Notes under the pieces: model-generated
Databases searched by the model: none
What the model was told of the DNA's origin: nothing
The model's input: only the letters and a program-made list of their open reading frames with translations
From: Flavobacterium sp.
GTDB taxonomy: Bacteria > Bacteroidota > Bacteroidia > Flavobacteriales > Flavobacteriaceae
Length of the DNA: 64,000 nucleotides
Reading direction: 5' to 3'
Assembly: GCA_016787805.1 (NCBI GenBank)
Contig: JAEUTY010000016.1
Coordinates: 1 to 64,000 of the forward strand
Part shown: in pieces, positions 18,298 through 25,782 of the stretch
Numbering within the stretch: position 1 is the stretch's first letter
How the letters are laid out: each line of letters opens with the position of its first letter
Translations under genes and position numbers: made by a program

Positions 18298-18711
18298 ATG
18301 AAAGCAATCAAAATTTCAATGTTAGCATTAACTTTAGGATTAATGTCTTTTTCAACCATCAATCCAGTTCAAAACAATGTTGCTAAAGTAGCTACTACTG
18401 GCGGTTTAGTTTGGAAAGCTGAGTCTATTGATGTTGGAGAAATTCCTCAAGGAACTCCAAAAACTATTGAATACGAATTCAAAAACAATACTGATAAAGA
18501 CGTTTTAATCACTAATGTGAAGCCAGCTTGTGGTTGTACAGCTGCTGATTATACTAAAACTGCTATCGCTCCTGGTAAAACTGGATATGTTAAAGCAACG
18601 TACAATGCAGCAGCAGCAGGTACTTTCAATAAATCGGTTACTGTTACAACTAACGCTGAAGAAACTCCTAAAGTGTTAACTTTCAAAGGTACAGTTATCG
18701 CAAAATCATAA
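18298..18711 (+). CDS. DUF1573 (ASH/Ig-like) exported protein
   Basis: A 137-residue protein with a signal peptide (MLALTLGLMSFSTINP) and one DUF1573 domain. The domain shows the family pattern ESIDVGEIPQG, YEFKNNTDKDVLI, then VKPACGCTAADYTKTAIAPG, and ends VTTNAEETPKVLTFKG. DUF1573 domains are Ig-like beta sandwiches seen in periplasmic or surface proteins of Bacteroidetes; the precise role is unknown. It is monocistronic, with its own promoter and a strong terminator. Family sure, function open. Confidence 0.87.
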   Translation: MKAIKISMLALTLGLMSFSTINPVQNNVAKVATTGGLVWKAESIDVGEIPQGTPKTIEYEFKNNTDKDVLITNVKPACGCTAADYTKTAIAPGKTGYVKATYNAAAAGTFNKSVTVTTNAEETPKVLTFKGTVIAKS

Positions 18712-18735
18712 ATCAATAAAAGGTTGGTTAATACT

Positions 18736-18768
18736 AAAAACTCCTAAACGATTTGTTTAGGAGTTTTT
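18736..18768. terminator. Bidirectional rho-independent terminator
   Basis: CTCCTAAAC (18741-18749) / GTTTAGGAG (18755-18763), with A5 before and T7 after. It serves the DUF1573 gene and, read on the other strand, the converging gene at 18769-19185. Confidence 0.85.
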
Positions 18769-19185
18769 TTATTTTTTATCTTTTTTCTTTTTGTCTTTCT
18801 TTTTGTTTTTTTTCGGATTATTAGCTTCAGCTTTTAAAACCTCAAATTTTTCTTTTTGTTGCGCATCCAATAAATCCAAAACTTTCTTTTCAGTGGATTC
18901 TCCCAATGATTTCAGTGCCGATACTTTGTCATCATCACTAATTTCTTTTTTTAAAATGATTCCTTGCTTTTTACTACTTTCAGTATAAATCTGTTCAATA
19001 GCAATTACTTGGAGTTCATTTAATTTTAAATCTTCCTTGAGACGCTCCATCAAATTTTCAAGACTTTCTTTGCGCGCTTTTTCCATTTCTTCTTGGTATC
19101 GCTCTTGGTCATGAGCACTATTTCCGGTTTGACAAAAAAGGAAAGAAGAGAATAATAAACTAGCTATTAGTAGTGCTTTTTTCAT
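18769..19185 (-). CDS. Small exported charged helical protein, Spy/CpxP-like
   Basis: A 138-residue protein with a signal peptide (MKKALLIASLLFSSFLFCQ). The mature part is almost all predicted helix and includes LKEDLKLNELQVIAIEQIY and LLDAQQKEKFEVL, which resemble the paired LTxxQ motifs of Spy/CpxP-like periplasmic proteins. The last ~15 residues are nearly all Lys and Asp. It sits 4 nt upstream-side of rimO's end on the same strand, so it may be co-transcribed behind rimO. Function is inferred only by shape. Confidence 0.6.
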   Translation of the reverse strand: MKKALLIASLLFSSFLFCQTGNSAHDQERYQEEMEKARKESLENLMERLKEDLKLNELQVIAIEQIYTESSKKQGIILKKEISDDDKVSALKSLGESTEKKVLDLLDAQQKEKFEVLKAEANNPKKNKKKDKKKKDKK

Positions 19186-19189
19186 TTTC

Positions 19190-20497
19190 TTAAGAGATTA
19201 AAGGCTCGCCATACAAATCAAATTCAGTAGCGTCAATAATTTTGATTTGAGCAAATTCACCCGTTTTTAAATAAAATTGAGAAGCATCAATCAGTACTTC
19301 ATTATCAACATCAGGGCTGTCAAATTCAGTTCTACCAATAAAATATTTTCCTTCTTTTCGATCAATAACGCACTTGTAAGTTTTGCCAATTTTTTCTTGA
19401 TTCAAATCCCATGAAATCTGCGATTGTAAATCCATTATTTCCGTTACACGAGCTTGTTTTACTTCTTCAGGAACATTGTCTTCTAAAGCGTAAGCACTAG
19501 TATTTTCTTCGTGAGAGTAGGTAAAGCAACCCAAACGGTCAAATTTCATTTCCTGAACCCAATCGCGTAATATAGCAAAATCTTCTTCCGTTTCACCAGG
19601 ATAACCTACAATTAAAGTGGTTCTAATCGCGATTCCAGGTACAGCTTCTCTAAAATCTTTTAACAAACGCGTAGTTTTTTCATAAGTCGTTCCGCGCTTC
19701 ATCGATTTCAATATTTTATCAGAAATATGTTGCAACGGAATATCAATATAGTTGCAAATTTTAGGTTCACGTTTCATTAATTCCAACACGTCCATTGGGA
19801 AACCTGTTGGAAAAGCGTAATGCAAACGAATCCATTCAATCCCTTCTACTTTTACTAAATTTTCTAATAATTCAGCTAAGTTGCGTTTTTTGTATAAATC
19901 CAATCCGTAATAAGTCAAATCTTGAGCAATCAAAATCAACTCTTTTACACCGTTTTTAGCCAAACCTTCGGCTTCTTTTACTAATTTTTCAATCGATTGT
20001 GATACGTGTTTGCCTCGCATAATCGGAATCGCACAAAAGCTACAAGGACGATCACAACCTTCGGCAATTTTTAAATATGCATAATTTTTTGGTGTTGTTG
20101 TCAATCGTTCACCAAGTAATTCATGCTTATAATCGGCTCCAAGCGCTTTTAAAAGTAACGGTAATTCGGTAGTTCCAAAATACTGATCTACATTCGGAAT
20201 TTCTTTTTCTAAATCAGGTCGGTATCGCTCTGATAAGCATCCCGTTACAAATACTTTATCTACAATTCCACGCTCTTTCTTATCAGCATACTCTAAAATA
20301 GTATTGACAGATTCAGCTTTAGCATTATCAATAAATCCACAAGTATTAATGACTACTATGTTGCCTTCTTCTTCATGAGCCACGTCTTTTCCACTGGCTT
20401 TCAATTGTCCCATCAACACTTCGCTATCATAGGTGTTTTTTGAACAGCCCAGCGTAATCACATTAATTTTATTTTTTTTGACCGATTTGGTTCTCAT
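19190..20497 (-). CDS. rimO: Ribosomal protein S12 methylthiotransferase RimO
   Basis: A 435-residue protein with the three domains of methylthiotransferases. The UPF0004 domain (VITLGCSKNTYDSEVLMGQL, NTCGFI, and a third Cys in VTGCLSERY) binds one cluster. The radical SAM domain has CDRPCSFCAIP (CX3CX2C). A C-terminal TRAM domain (KCVIDRKEGKYFIGRTEFD) completes it. RimO adds a methylthio group to Asp89 of ribosomal protein S12. The DRPCSFCAIPxMRG signature favours RimO over the tRNA enzyme MiaB. Length matches the family. Confidence 0.93.
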   Translation of the reverse strand: MRTKSVKKNKINVITLGCSKNTYDSEVLMGQLKASGKDVAHEEEGNIVVINTCGFIDNAKAESVNTILEYADKKERGIVDKVFVTGCLSERYRPDLEKEIPNVDQYFGTTELPLLLKALGADYKHELLGERLTTTPKNYAYLKIAEGCDRPCSFCAIPIMRGKHVSQSIEKLVKEAEGLAKNGVKELILIAQDLTYYGLDLYKKRNLAELLENLVKVEGIEWIRLHYAFPTGFPMDVLELMKREPKICNYIDIPLQHISDKILKSMKRGTTYEKTTRLLKDFREAVPGIAIRTTLIVGYPGETEEDFAILRDWVQEMKFDRLGCFTYSHEENTSAYALEDNVPEEVKQARVTEIMDLQSQISWDLNQEKIGKTYKCVIDRKEGKYFIGRTEFDSPDVDNEVLIDASQFYLKTGEFAQIKIIDATEFDLYGEPLIS

Positions 20498-20515
20498 AGA
20501 ATTTTAATTGGAGTG

Positions 20516-20523
20516 CAAAATTA
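20516..20523 (-). promoter_or_regulatory. -7 promoter box (minus strand TAATTTTG)
   Basis: CAAAATTA on the plus strand gives TAATTTTG on the minus strand, 18 nt upstream of the rimO ATG. Confidence 0.5.
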
Positions 20524-20572
20524 CGTTATTTATTTTAGAAGCGAAAGGTTTGGGCGTTTTTGTAATCCATGT

Positions 20573-20630
20573 TCCCGCTTTCCTTCCAAGTTACTCGTTC
20601 CTCGCAAGCTTTCCATACAATCGGGGCTAG
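20573..20630 (-). repeat. Dispersed element copy (TAGCCCCGATTG...GGAAAGCGGGA)
   Basis: On the minus strand it starts TAGCCCCGATTGTATGGAAA and ends GGAAGGAAAGCGGGA. It shares both ends with copies at 47798-47932 and 50771-50815. It lies in the rimO-fadL intergenic space. Confidence 0.7.
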
Positions 20631-20647
20631 GAGGTCAACAAAAGGCA

Positions 20648-20678
20648 CAAAAAAACCATCCGAATTAACGAATGGTTT
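20648..20678 (-). terminator. Rho-independent terminator of the fadL-like gene
   Basis: On the minus strand AAACCATTCG pairs with CGGATGGTTT (one G-U pair) and is followed by TTTTTG. It lies 20 nt after the stop codon of the outer-membrane protein gene. Confidence 0.7.
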
Positions 20679-20697
20679 ATTGATGTTGTTATTAGAA

Positions 20698-22254
20698 TTA
20701 AAATTCAAATGTCACTGTAGTTGAAATAGAGTGGTTTTTACTATTTACAGTACTATAATCGGTAAAGCCTTGTGTAAAAAATTGTTGATCGTAAAAACGT
20801 TGAGAATAAACATAAGAGGCATCCAATTTAATTTTACCAAAATTATATCCGATTCCACCAGAATATCCTGTTAAATCACCAATTGTTCTTCCGTTTTCGT
20901 AAGGACTTTCTTCAAAACGATAACCACCACGCAAACTGAATTTTTGTATTTTATATTCACCACCTAATCTAAAATCAAATGTGTTTTTTAAAACGTCAGT
21001 TATATAGTCATTTTCACTAGAGAAATCGCTTTTTGGACCCAATTTGATTCCGTCTTGGTTTTTGTAAATGCAATCAAAACTAAGCACTCCTTTTTTTCCA
21101 AAAATATAGGCTAAACTTCCTGAAAAATTACCTGCTGTTCTTACTTTATAAGGTTCGTAAACTAGTGTAACGCCTGGATCAGCGTATTCACGTGGAATTT
21201 CCCCATTTAAATTGATGCTTTGTGCCGATAAGCTTTGGGTCAATTCATCATTCAAACGGTACCATGTAGGAGATTGATAGGACAAACCTATTCTAAGTTG
21301 TTTGACCGGTTTGATGATAGTGCCCAGTTGAACAGAAATTCCAGTTCCATAAGTATACAACTCATTGTTGAACTGAATATCTCTTACCGTATAATCTAGG
21401 TTGGTGTTTACGTAATCATTGCGCTCTGTAAAAGTTGTGATTTGCGTGTAGTCAACAAAATGAGAGTTAATATTTAACCCAAAAGAAATGAAATCTTTGT
21501 ATTGTATCGCGCCATTAAGCGTAAGCTTGCCATTGAATCCAGTCGATTCAAACTCGTTTTTTTGAACATAATTAGCTCCAGTTGGTACTAATGAAAAGTA
21601 AGAGCTATTTGGATTGCTCAAATCAGTAGCATCAATAATATACGATTGACCATAATAGGCTAACATTGCTTGTTGAGCTGCAAAAGATTGATTGCCAAGA
21701 TTGGTTCCTAAATATTCATACAGTTCGCCAATAGATTCATTTGGTAGTCGAGTAACAAATTCAAGAGGAATTGGATTGCCATTATTACCAGTGTTGGCAT
21801 AACTTAAAAAATAATTTCCTACAGAATAATTCCCAACACCTTTTGAAATTACTTGGTTGTCAAAATTAGCGGTACTTTCATAATTTATGGTTACAGCAAT
21901 TTTTGACCAATCACTTTTTTTTGCGTTTTCAAAAACAAATACACCACCAGCTTGACTGATGTCTAAACTACTTTTAATTTCAGAATTTTTTGTTCCGAAA
22001 TAGTTGGCGTTATTGTTAACGTTGAAATTTCGTAAAGTAATTCCAGCATGATTGTTATTAAAGAATGTTGATCCTGCGGGATTTAATATAACTGCAGATA
22101 AATCAGCTCCTAAAGCTCCAAATGCACCGCTCATCCCAGTAAAACGTGCAGTTCCACTCAAGTCTGTTTGTGAATATCGAATGGCATCATTTATGTTTTG
22201 TCCAAATGAATAAATTGAACTGACAAGTAAGATTTTTATAAAATAATTTCTCAT
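20698..22254 (-). CDS. OmpP1/FadL-family outer membrane transporter
   Basis: A 518-residue protein from ATG 22254; the frame stays open further upstream but only by overlapping the lipoprotein gene in another frame, and the signal peptide (MRNYFIKILLVSSIYSFGQ) marks the true start. The N-terminus NDAIRYSQTDLSGTARFTGM and GAFGALGADLSAVILNPAG are the FadL/OmpP1 hatch signature. The rest is a beta barrel ending with an aromatic-terminated strand (HSISTTVTFEF). It should import hydrophobic molecules across the outer membrane. It follows the Trp-rich lipoprotein gene by 16 nt, so the two are probably co-transcribed. Substrate unknown. Confidence 0.88.
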   Translation of the reverse strand: MRNYFIKILLVSSIYSFGQNINDAIRYSQTDLSGTARFTGMSGAFGALGADLSAVILNPAGSTFFNNNHAGITLRNFNVNNNANYFGTKNSEIKSSLDISQAGGVFVFENAKKSDWSKIAVTINYESTANFDNQVISKGVGNYSVGNYFLSYANTGNNGNPIPLEFVTRLPNESIGELYEYLGTNLGNQSFAAQQAMLAYYGQSYIIDATDLSNPNSSYFSLVPTGANYVQKNEFESTGFNGKLTLNGAIQYKDFISFGLNINSHFVDYTQITTFTERNDYVNTNLDYTVRDIQFNNELYTYGTGISVQLGTIIKPVKQLRIGLSYQSPTWYRLNDELTQSLSAQSINLNGEIPREYADPGVTLVYEPYKVRTAGNFSGSLAYIFGKKGVLSFDCIYKNQDGIKLGPKSDFSSENDYITDVLKNTFDFRLGGEYKIQKFSLRGGYRFEESPYENGRTIGDLTGYSGGIGYNFGKIKLDASYVYSQRFYDQQFFTQGFTDYSTVNSKNHSISTTVTFEF

Positions 22255-22270
22255 AGATTTTTTTTTAAGA

Positions 22271-23314
22271 TTATCTTCTACCACCTCCACCTGAACGTCC
22301 ACCACCTGAACTTCCTCCAGAACTACCACTTGAACTTGGAGTGTAGGAGCGAGTTGGTTCACTATAAGAGCGAGGTGTATCGTATGATCTTGGAGTGGTG
22401 TTTGTTCGTGGCGTATCATAATTACGTGGTGGTGTAGATGTTGGACGAGGTGTATTGTCGTAATTGCGAGGAGGAGTTGTATTGTTTCTTGGAGTTCCAG
22501 TATTGTTGGTGTCATTACGAGGATTAGAAGTATTTACTCGTGGTCCAACAGTATTGCTTCTCGGAGTTCCAGTGTTGTTACGAGGATTAGAAGTGTTTAC
22601 ACGTGGCCCAATAGTATTGTTTCTTGGGTTTGATGTTGTAAAACTTCTTGGAGTAGCGTTACTTGTATCTCTAGTTCCATTGAAGTTACGATTAATAGAA
22701 AGGCTTCTACCGTCTGAGTAAGCAGTTCTAACATCACGTCTGCCATTTACATAAGCATAATGGTTTCCATAATAATATCCATAAGGGTAACCATTTCCGC
22801 ACCAATAAGGGTTTCCATAATAACCATTCCATCCCCAACCCCAATTTGGACCATACCAATAGTTCCATCCCCAACCTGGACCGTACCAAGAATTCCAAGC
22901 CATGTTATTCCAACCCCAATAATTTCCGTACCAATAGTTGTTCCAATAATTCCATCCCCAATTATTATCATAAACGTTAACAATAACAGTCTCATTTGAG
23001 TTTGATCCCCAACTATTATAACTATTTGATTGTGATTCTGCGTTTTTGTTAATGGAGTCGTTTGAGGTGTAGCTCTCAACATCCGTAAAAACCTCTTGAT
23101 TTTCTTGGTTTAATGAACTGAAATACTCTTTGTATTTAGCATTGTCTTTTTGATCTTCATTGGTAGCTACTTTTTTAGCATCTGAACCATAAACACCATC
23201 ATTATCGTAATATGATTTATTTTGATAAGAACCACACGAAGTTAGTATCAATGCAAATAATCCAAATACACTGTAAATGGATACTTTTTTACTAGAAAAA
23301 TAATTTGTTTTCAT
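22271..23314 (-). CDS. Trp/Tyr/Asn-rich lipoprotein with Gly/Arg-rich tail
   Basis: A 347-residue protein from ATG 23314. The signal peptide ends in a lipobox (LFALILTSCGS), so Cys is lipidated. Residues ~110-190 are extremely rich in Trp, Gly, Tyr and Asn (WNYWNNYWYGNYWGW is one run). Residues ~200-330 contain repeats of RNNTxxPR / NTSNPRN / NYDxPR. The tail is GGRSGGGGRR. It is the first gene of a pair with the FadL-like porin. A surface or periplasmic role is likely; no family is recognised beyond low-complexity lipoprotein. Confidence 0.75.
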   Translation of the reverse strand: MKTNYFSSKKVSIYSVFGLFALILTSCGSYQNKSYYDNDGVYGSDAKKVATNEDQKDNAKYKEYFSSLNQENQEVFTDVESYTSNDSINKNAESQSNSYNSWGSNSNETVIVNVYDNNWGWNYWNNYWYGNYWGWNNMAWNSWYGPGWGWNYWYGPNWGWGWNGYYGNPYWCGNGYPYGYYYGNHYAYVNGRRDVRTAYSDGRSLSINRNFNGTRDTSNATPRSFTTSNPRNNTIGPRVNTSNPRNNTGTPRSNTVGPRVNTSNPRNDTNNTGTPRNNTTPPRNYDNTPRPTSTPPRNYDTPRTNTTPRSYDTPRSYSEPTRSYTPSSSGSSGGSSGGGRSGGGGRR

Positions 23315-23343
23315 ATCTATAGCATTTTTATTGTTGGTCAATA

Positions 23344-23351
23344 CAAAAATA
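23344..23351 (-). promoter_or_regulatory. -7 promoter box (minus strand TATTTTTG)
   Basis: CAAAAATA on the plus strand; 29 nt before the lipoprotein start. It lies back-to-back with the proS box at 23354. Confidence 0.5.
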
Positions 23352-23353
23352 GT

Positions 23354-23361
23354 TAGTTTTG
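23354..23361 (+). promoter_or_regulatory. -7 promoter box TAGTTTTG
   Basis: TAGTTTTG fits TAnnTTTG; 53 nt before the proS ATG. Confidence 0.5.
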
Positions 23362-23414
23362 CCGAACTATTTAGTTAAAATAAGTTAAACAATTTTTATG
23401 CCAAACTATTCGTT

Positions 23415-24893
23415 ATGAGTAAGAACTTAACTACAAGAACAGAAGATTATTCCAAATGGTATAACGAACTCGTTGTCAAAGCTGATTTAGCCGAAAACTC
23501 TGGAGTTAGAGGTTGTATGGTAATCAAACCATACGGTTATGCTATTTGGGAAAAAATGCAAGCAGAATTAGACAGAATGTTCAAGGACACAGGCCACAGT
23601 AATGCCTATTTTCCGCTTTTTGTTCCCAAGAGTATGTTTGAAGCAGAAGAGAAAAACGCAGAAGGTTTTGCTAAAGAATGCGCCATAGTGACGCATTATC
23701 GTTTAAAAAACGATGAAAGTCGTCCGGGTAAATTAATGGTTGATCCTAATGCAAAGTTGGAGGAAGAATTAATCGTTCGTCCGACCAGTGAAGCAATTAT
23801 ATGGTCAACTTATAAGTCATGGATTCAATCCTACCGAGATTTGCCTTTGCTGATTAATCAATGGGCAAATGTTGTACGTTGGGAAATGAGAACGCGTTTG
23901 TTTTTAAGAACAGCAGAGTTTTTATGGCAAGAAGGACACACAGCTCATGCAACAAAAGCCGAAGCCATTGAAGAGTCTGAAAAAATGATGAATGTGTATG
24001 CCGAATTTGTTGAAAACTTTATGGCAATTCCAGTTATAAAAGGTTTAAAAACCGAAACCGAGCGTTTTGCTGGAGCAGAAGAAACCTACTGTATTGAAGC
24101 ATTGATGCAAGATGGTAAAGCATTGCAAGCTGGAACCTCTCACTTTTTAGGGCAAAACTTTGCTAAAGCTTTTGATGTAAAGTTTGCCAATCAAGAAGGA
24201 AAACAAGAACATGTTTGGGGAACTTCTTGGGGAGTTTCAACCCGTTTGATGGGTGCTTTGGTTATGACGCATTCTGATGATAATGGGTTGGTTTTGCCTC
24301 CAAATTTAGCTCCAATTCAAGTCGTTATTGTTCCTATATACAAAAGTGATGATGAATTGAATGCTGTTTCGGCAGTGGCGAATGATTTAATGGCACAATT
24401 TAAGAAACTAAATATTTCAGTTAAATTTGATAATAGAACGACTCAAAAACCTGGTTTTAAATTTGCAGAATGGGAATTAAAAGGTGTTCCAGTTCGAATA
24501 GCTATTGGACCAAAAGATTTGGAAAATGGCACTTTTGAAATTGCTCGAAGAGATACTTTATCAAAAGAAGTTAGAACGAAAGAAGGAATTGTAAATTTTA
24601 TAAGCGATTTGTTATCGCAAATTCAAGCTGATTTATTCGCTCGAGCATTAAACTACAGAAATACACACATTACTGAAGTTAATTCGTTTGATGAATTCAA
24701 AGATGTTTTGGAAAATAAAGGTGGATTTATTTCAGCGCATTGGGATGGAACGCCTGAAACAGAAGAAAAAATCAAAGAATTGACTAAGGCAACTATTCGT
24801 TGTATACCTTTAAACAGAATTGAAGAGGAAGGGAAATGTTTTTTTTCGGGAGCGAAATCTACTGGTAGAGTGCTGTTTGCGAAAGCGTACTAA
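23415..24893 (+). CDS. proS: Prolyl-tRNA synthetase (archaeal/eukaryotic-type)
   Basis: A 492-residue class II synthetase, the short type without the bacterial insertion domain. Motif 2 is [20 protein letters not shown] and the preceding motif is [12 protein letters not shown]; motif 3 is near [20 protein letters not shown]. The anticodon-binding domain begins near residue 295 ([14 protein letters not shown]), and the C-terminal Zn-like region ends GRVLFAKAY. It charges tRNA-Pro. The tRNA-Glu gene and rpsT follow on the same strand. The type and length match those known for Bacteroidetes. Confidence 0.95.
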   Translation: MSKNLTTRTEDYSKWYNELVVKADLAENSGVRGCMVIKPYGYAIWEKMQAELDRMFKDTGHSNAYFPLFVPKSMFEAEEKNAEGFAKECAIVTHYRLKNDESRPGKLMVDPNAKLEEELIVRPTSEAIIWSTYKSWIQSYRDLPLLINQWANVVRWEMRTRLFLRTAEFLWQEGHTAHATKAEAIEESEKMMNVYAEFVENFMAIPVIKGLKTETERFAGAEETYCIEALMQDGKALQAGTSHFLGQNFAKAFDVKFANQEGKQEHVWGTSWGVSTRLMGALVMTHSDDNGLVLPPNLAPIQVVIVPIYKSDDELNAVSAVANDLMAQFKKLNISVKFDNRTTQKPGFKFAEWELKGVPVRIAIGPKDLENGTFEIARRDTLSKEVRTKEGIVNFISDLLSQIQADLFARALNYRNTHITEVNSFDEFKDVLENKGGFISAHWDGTPETEEKIKELTKATIRCIPLNRIEEEGKCFFSGAKSTGRVLFAKAY

Positions 24894-24922
24894 AAAAAAA
24901 TAAAAAAAAATAACTTCAAGTA

Positions 24923-24952
24923 TTGTGTGAATAAAAAATAGTTGTATTTTTG
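24923..24952 (+). promoter_or_regulatory. Promoter of tRNA-Glu: TTG-N19-TATTTTTG
   Basis: TTG at 24923-24925, 19 nt, then TATTTTTG at 24945-24952: the clearest full match to the Bacteroidetes promoter in the window. The tRNA starts 20 nt later. Confidence 0.75.
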
Positions 24953-24971
24953 CATCCGCAATCAAGAAGAT

Positions 24972-25043
24972 GGCCCGTTCGTCTATCGGTTAGGACGCCA
25001 GGTTTTCATCCTGGTAAGAGGGGTTCGATTCCCCTACGGGCTA
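24972..25043 (+). tRNA. tRNA-Glu (anticodon TTC)
   Basis: Cloverleaf: acceptor strands GGCCCGT / ACGGGCT with a G-U first pair, D arm in the segment TCTATCGGTTAGGAC, anticodon stem CCAGG / CCTGG around loop TTTTCAT with anticodon TTC, and T arm GGGGTTCGATTCCCC. The discriminator is A. No CCA is encoded, so the CCA-adding enzyme is needed. No variable-arm expansion. Confidence 0.95.
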
Positions 25044-25071
25044 CAATTTTTAAAAAATAATACCAAAAAAA

Positions 25072-25323
25072 ATGGCAAATCATAAGTCAGCTTTAAAGAG
25101 AATTAGAAGTAACGAAAAGAGAAGAGTTTTAAATCGTTACCAACACAAAACTACTCGTAATGCAATTAAAGCATTAAGAATGGCTACTGACAAATCAGAT
25201 GCAGCTTCTAAATTGGCTGGTGTTATTTCTATGATTGATAAATTAGCTAAGAAAAACATCATTCATGATAATAAAGCATCAAACTTAAAATCTAAGTTGA
25301 CAAAACACGTTGCTAAATTATAG
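25072..25323 (+). CDS. rpsT: 30S ribosomal protein S20
   Basis: An 83-residue, Lys/Arg-rich protein. It matches S20 throughout: ANHKSALKRIRSNEKRRVLN, then the middle helix TTRNAIKALRM and the end KKNIIHDNKASNLKSKLTKHV. It binds 16S rRNA in the body of the small subunit. It lies 28 nt behind the tRNA-Glu gene and is followed by a terminator. Confidence 0.97.
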   Translation: MANHKSALKRIRSNEKRRVLNRYQHKTTRNAIKALRMATDKSDAASKLAGVISMIDKLAKKNIIHDNKASNLKSKLTKHVAKL

Positions 25324-25345
25324 TTGACAGTTTAATGAAATAAAT

Positions 25346-25374
25346 AAAAGCTTCCAATTCGGAAGCTTTTTTTG
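25346..25374 (+). terminator. Rho-independent terminator after rpsT
   Basis: AAAAGCTTCC (25346-25355) pairs with GGAAGCTTTT (25361-25370), 5-nt loop, followed by a T run. Confidence 0.88.
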
Positions 25375-25383
25375 TTTTACGGA

Positions 25384-25782
25384 CTACATATTTTTGATAT
25401 TGTTCAACATTTCAACTGTGATTGGTTTGGGAAGGAAATCTAAAACCATCGGGTAATTTTTAGATTTGTTAATGTCTTTTGGATCAACCGATGAAGACAA
25501 TACAATTATTTTTGTTTTTGGGAACGATGTGATTAAGTTTTTTGAAAACTCGTCCAAAAACTCCCATCCATCCATGATAGGCATGTTTAAATCTAAAAAA
25601 ACAAACTGAGGATAATTATCCTTCTTTTTATCATCGTCAATAACTGAATGAAAAAATTGTAATGCTTCACTTCCGTCTTTTGCAGAAGCAATATCATCCG
25701 AAAAATTTGCTTTTGCAATTACCTTTTTGCATAACATTAAGGTTATTGGATCGTCATCAACACATAAAATTTTATTGCGCAT
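25384..25782 (-). CDS. Single-domain response regulator (CheY-like)
   Basis: A 132-residue lone receiver domain: acidic pocket ILCVDDDPITLMLC, phosphoacceptor Asp in VFLDLNMPIMDGWEF, Ser/Thr switch in IIVLSSSVDP and Lys in DFLPKPI. There is no output domain. It overlaps the 3' end of the kinase gene by 11 nt, so the two are translationally coupled and form a pair. Its output is likely to be a protein-protein contact or phosphorelay. Confidence 0.92.
   Translation of the reverse strand: MRNKILCVDDDPITLMLCKKVIAKANFSDDIASAKDGSEALQFFHSVIDDDKKKDNYPQFVFLDLNMPIMDGWEFLDEFSKNLITSFPKTKIIVLSSSVDPKDINKSKNYPMVLDFLPKPITVEMLNNIKNM

Noticed and set aside
22255-22515. N-terminal extension of the FadL-like gene by ~87 codons
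   Set aside because: The added segment is a shifted-frame reading of the lipoprotein's repeat region, and the signal peptide marks ATG 22254 as the start.
22747-23082. A 111-codon frame on the minus strand inside the lipoprotein gene
   Set aside because: Low-complexity shadow of the Trp/Tyr/Gly-rich region in another frame.
23344-23361. A single shared promoter for the lipoprotein and proS
   Set aside because: Two separate -7 boxes point outward in opposite directions, so divergent promoters are the simpler reading.
25772-25782. Frameshift between kinase and receiver genes (possible split hybrid kinase)
   Set aside because: The 11-nt overlap, intact kinase end and a proper receiver start fit two coupled genes; no missing segment is apparent.
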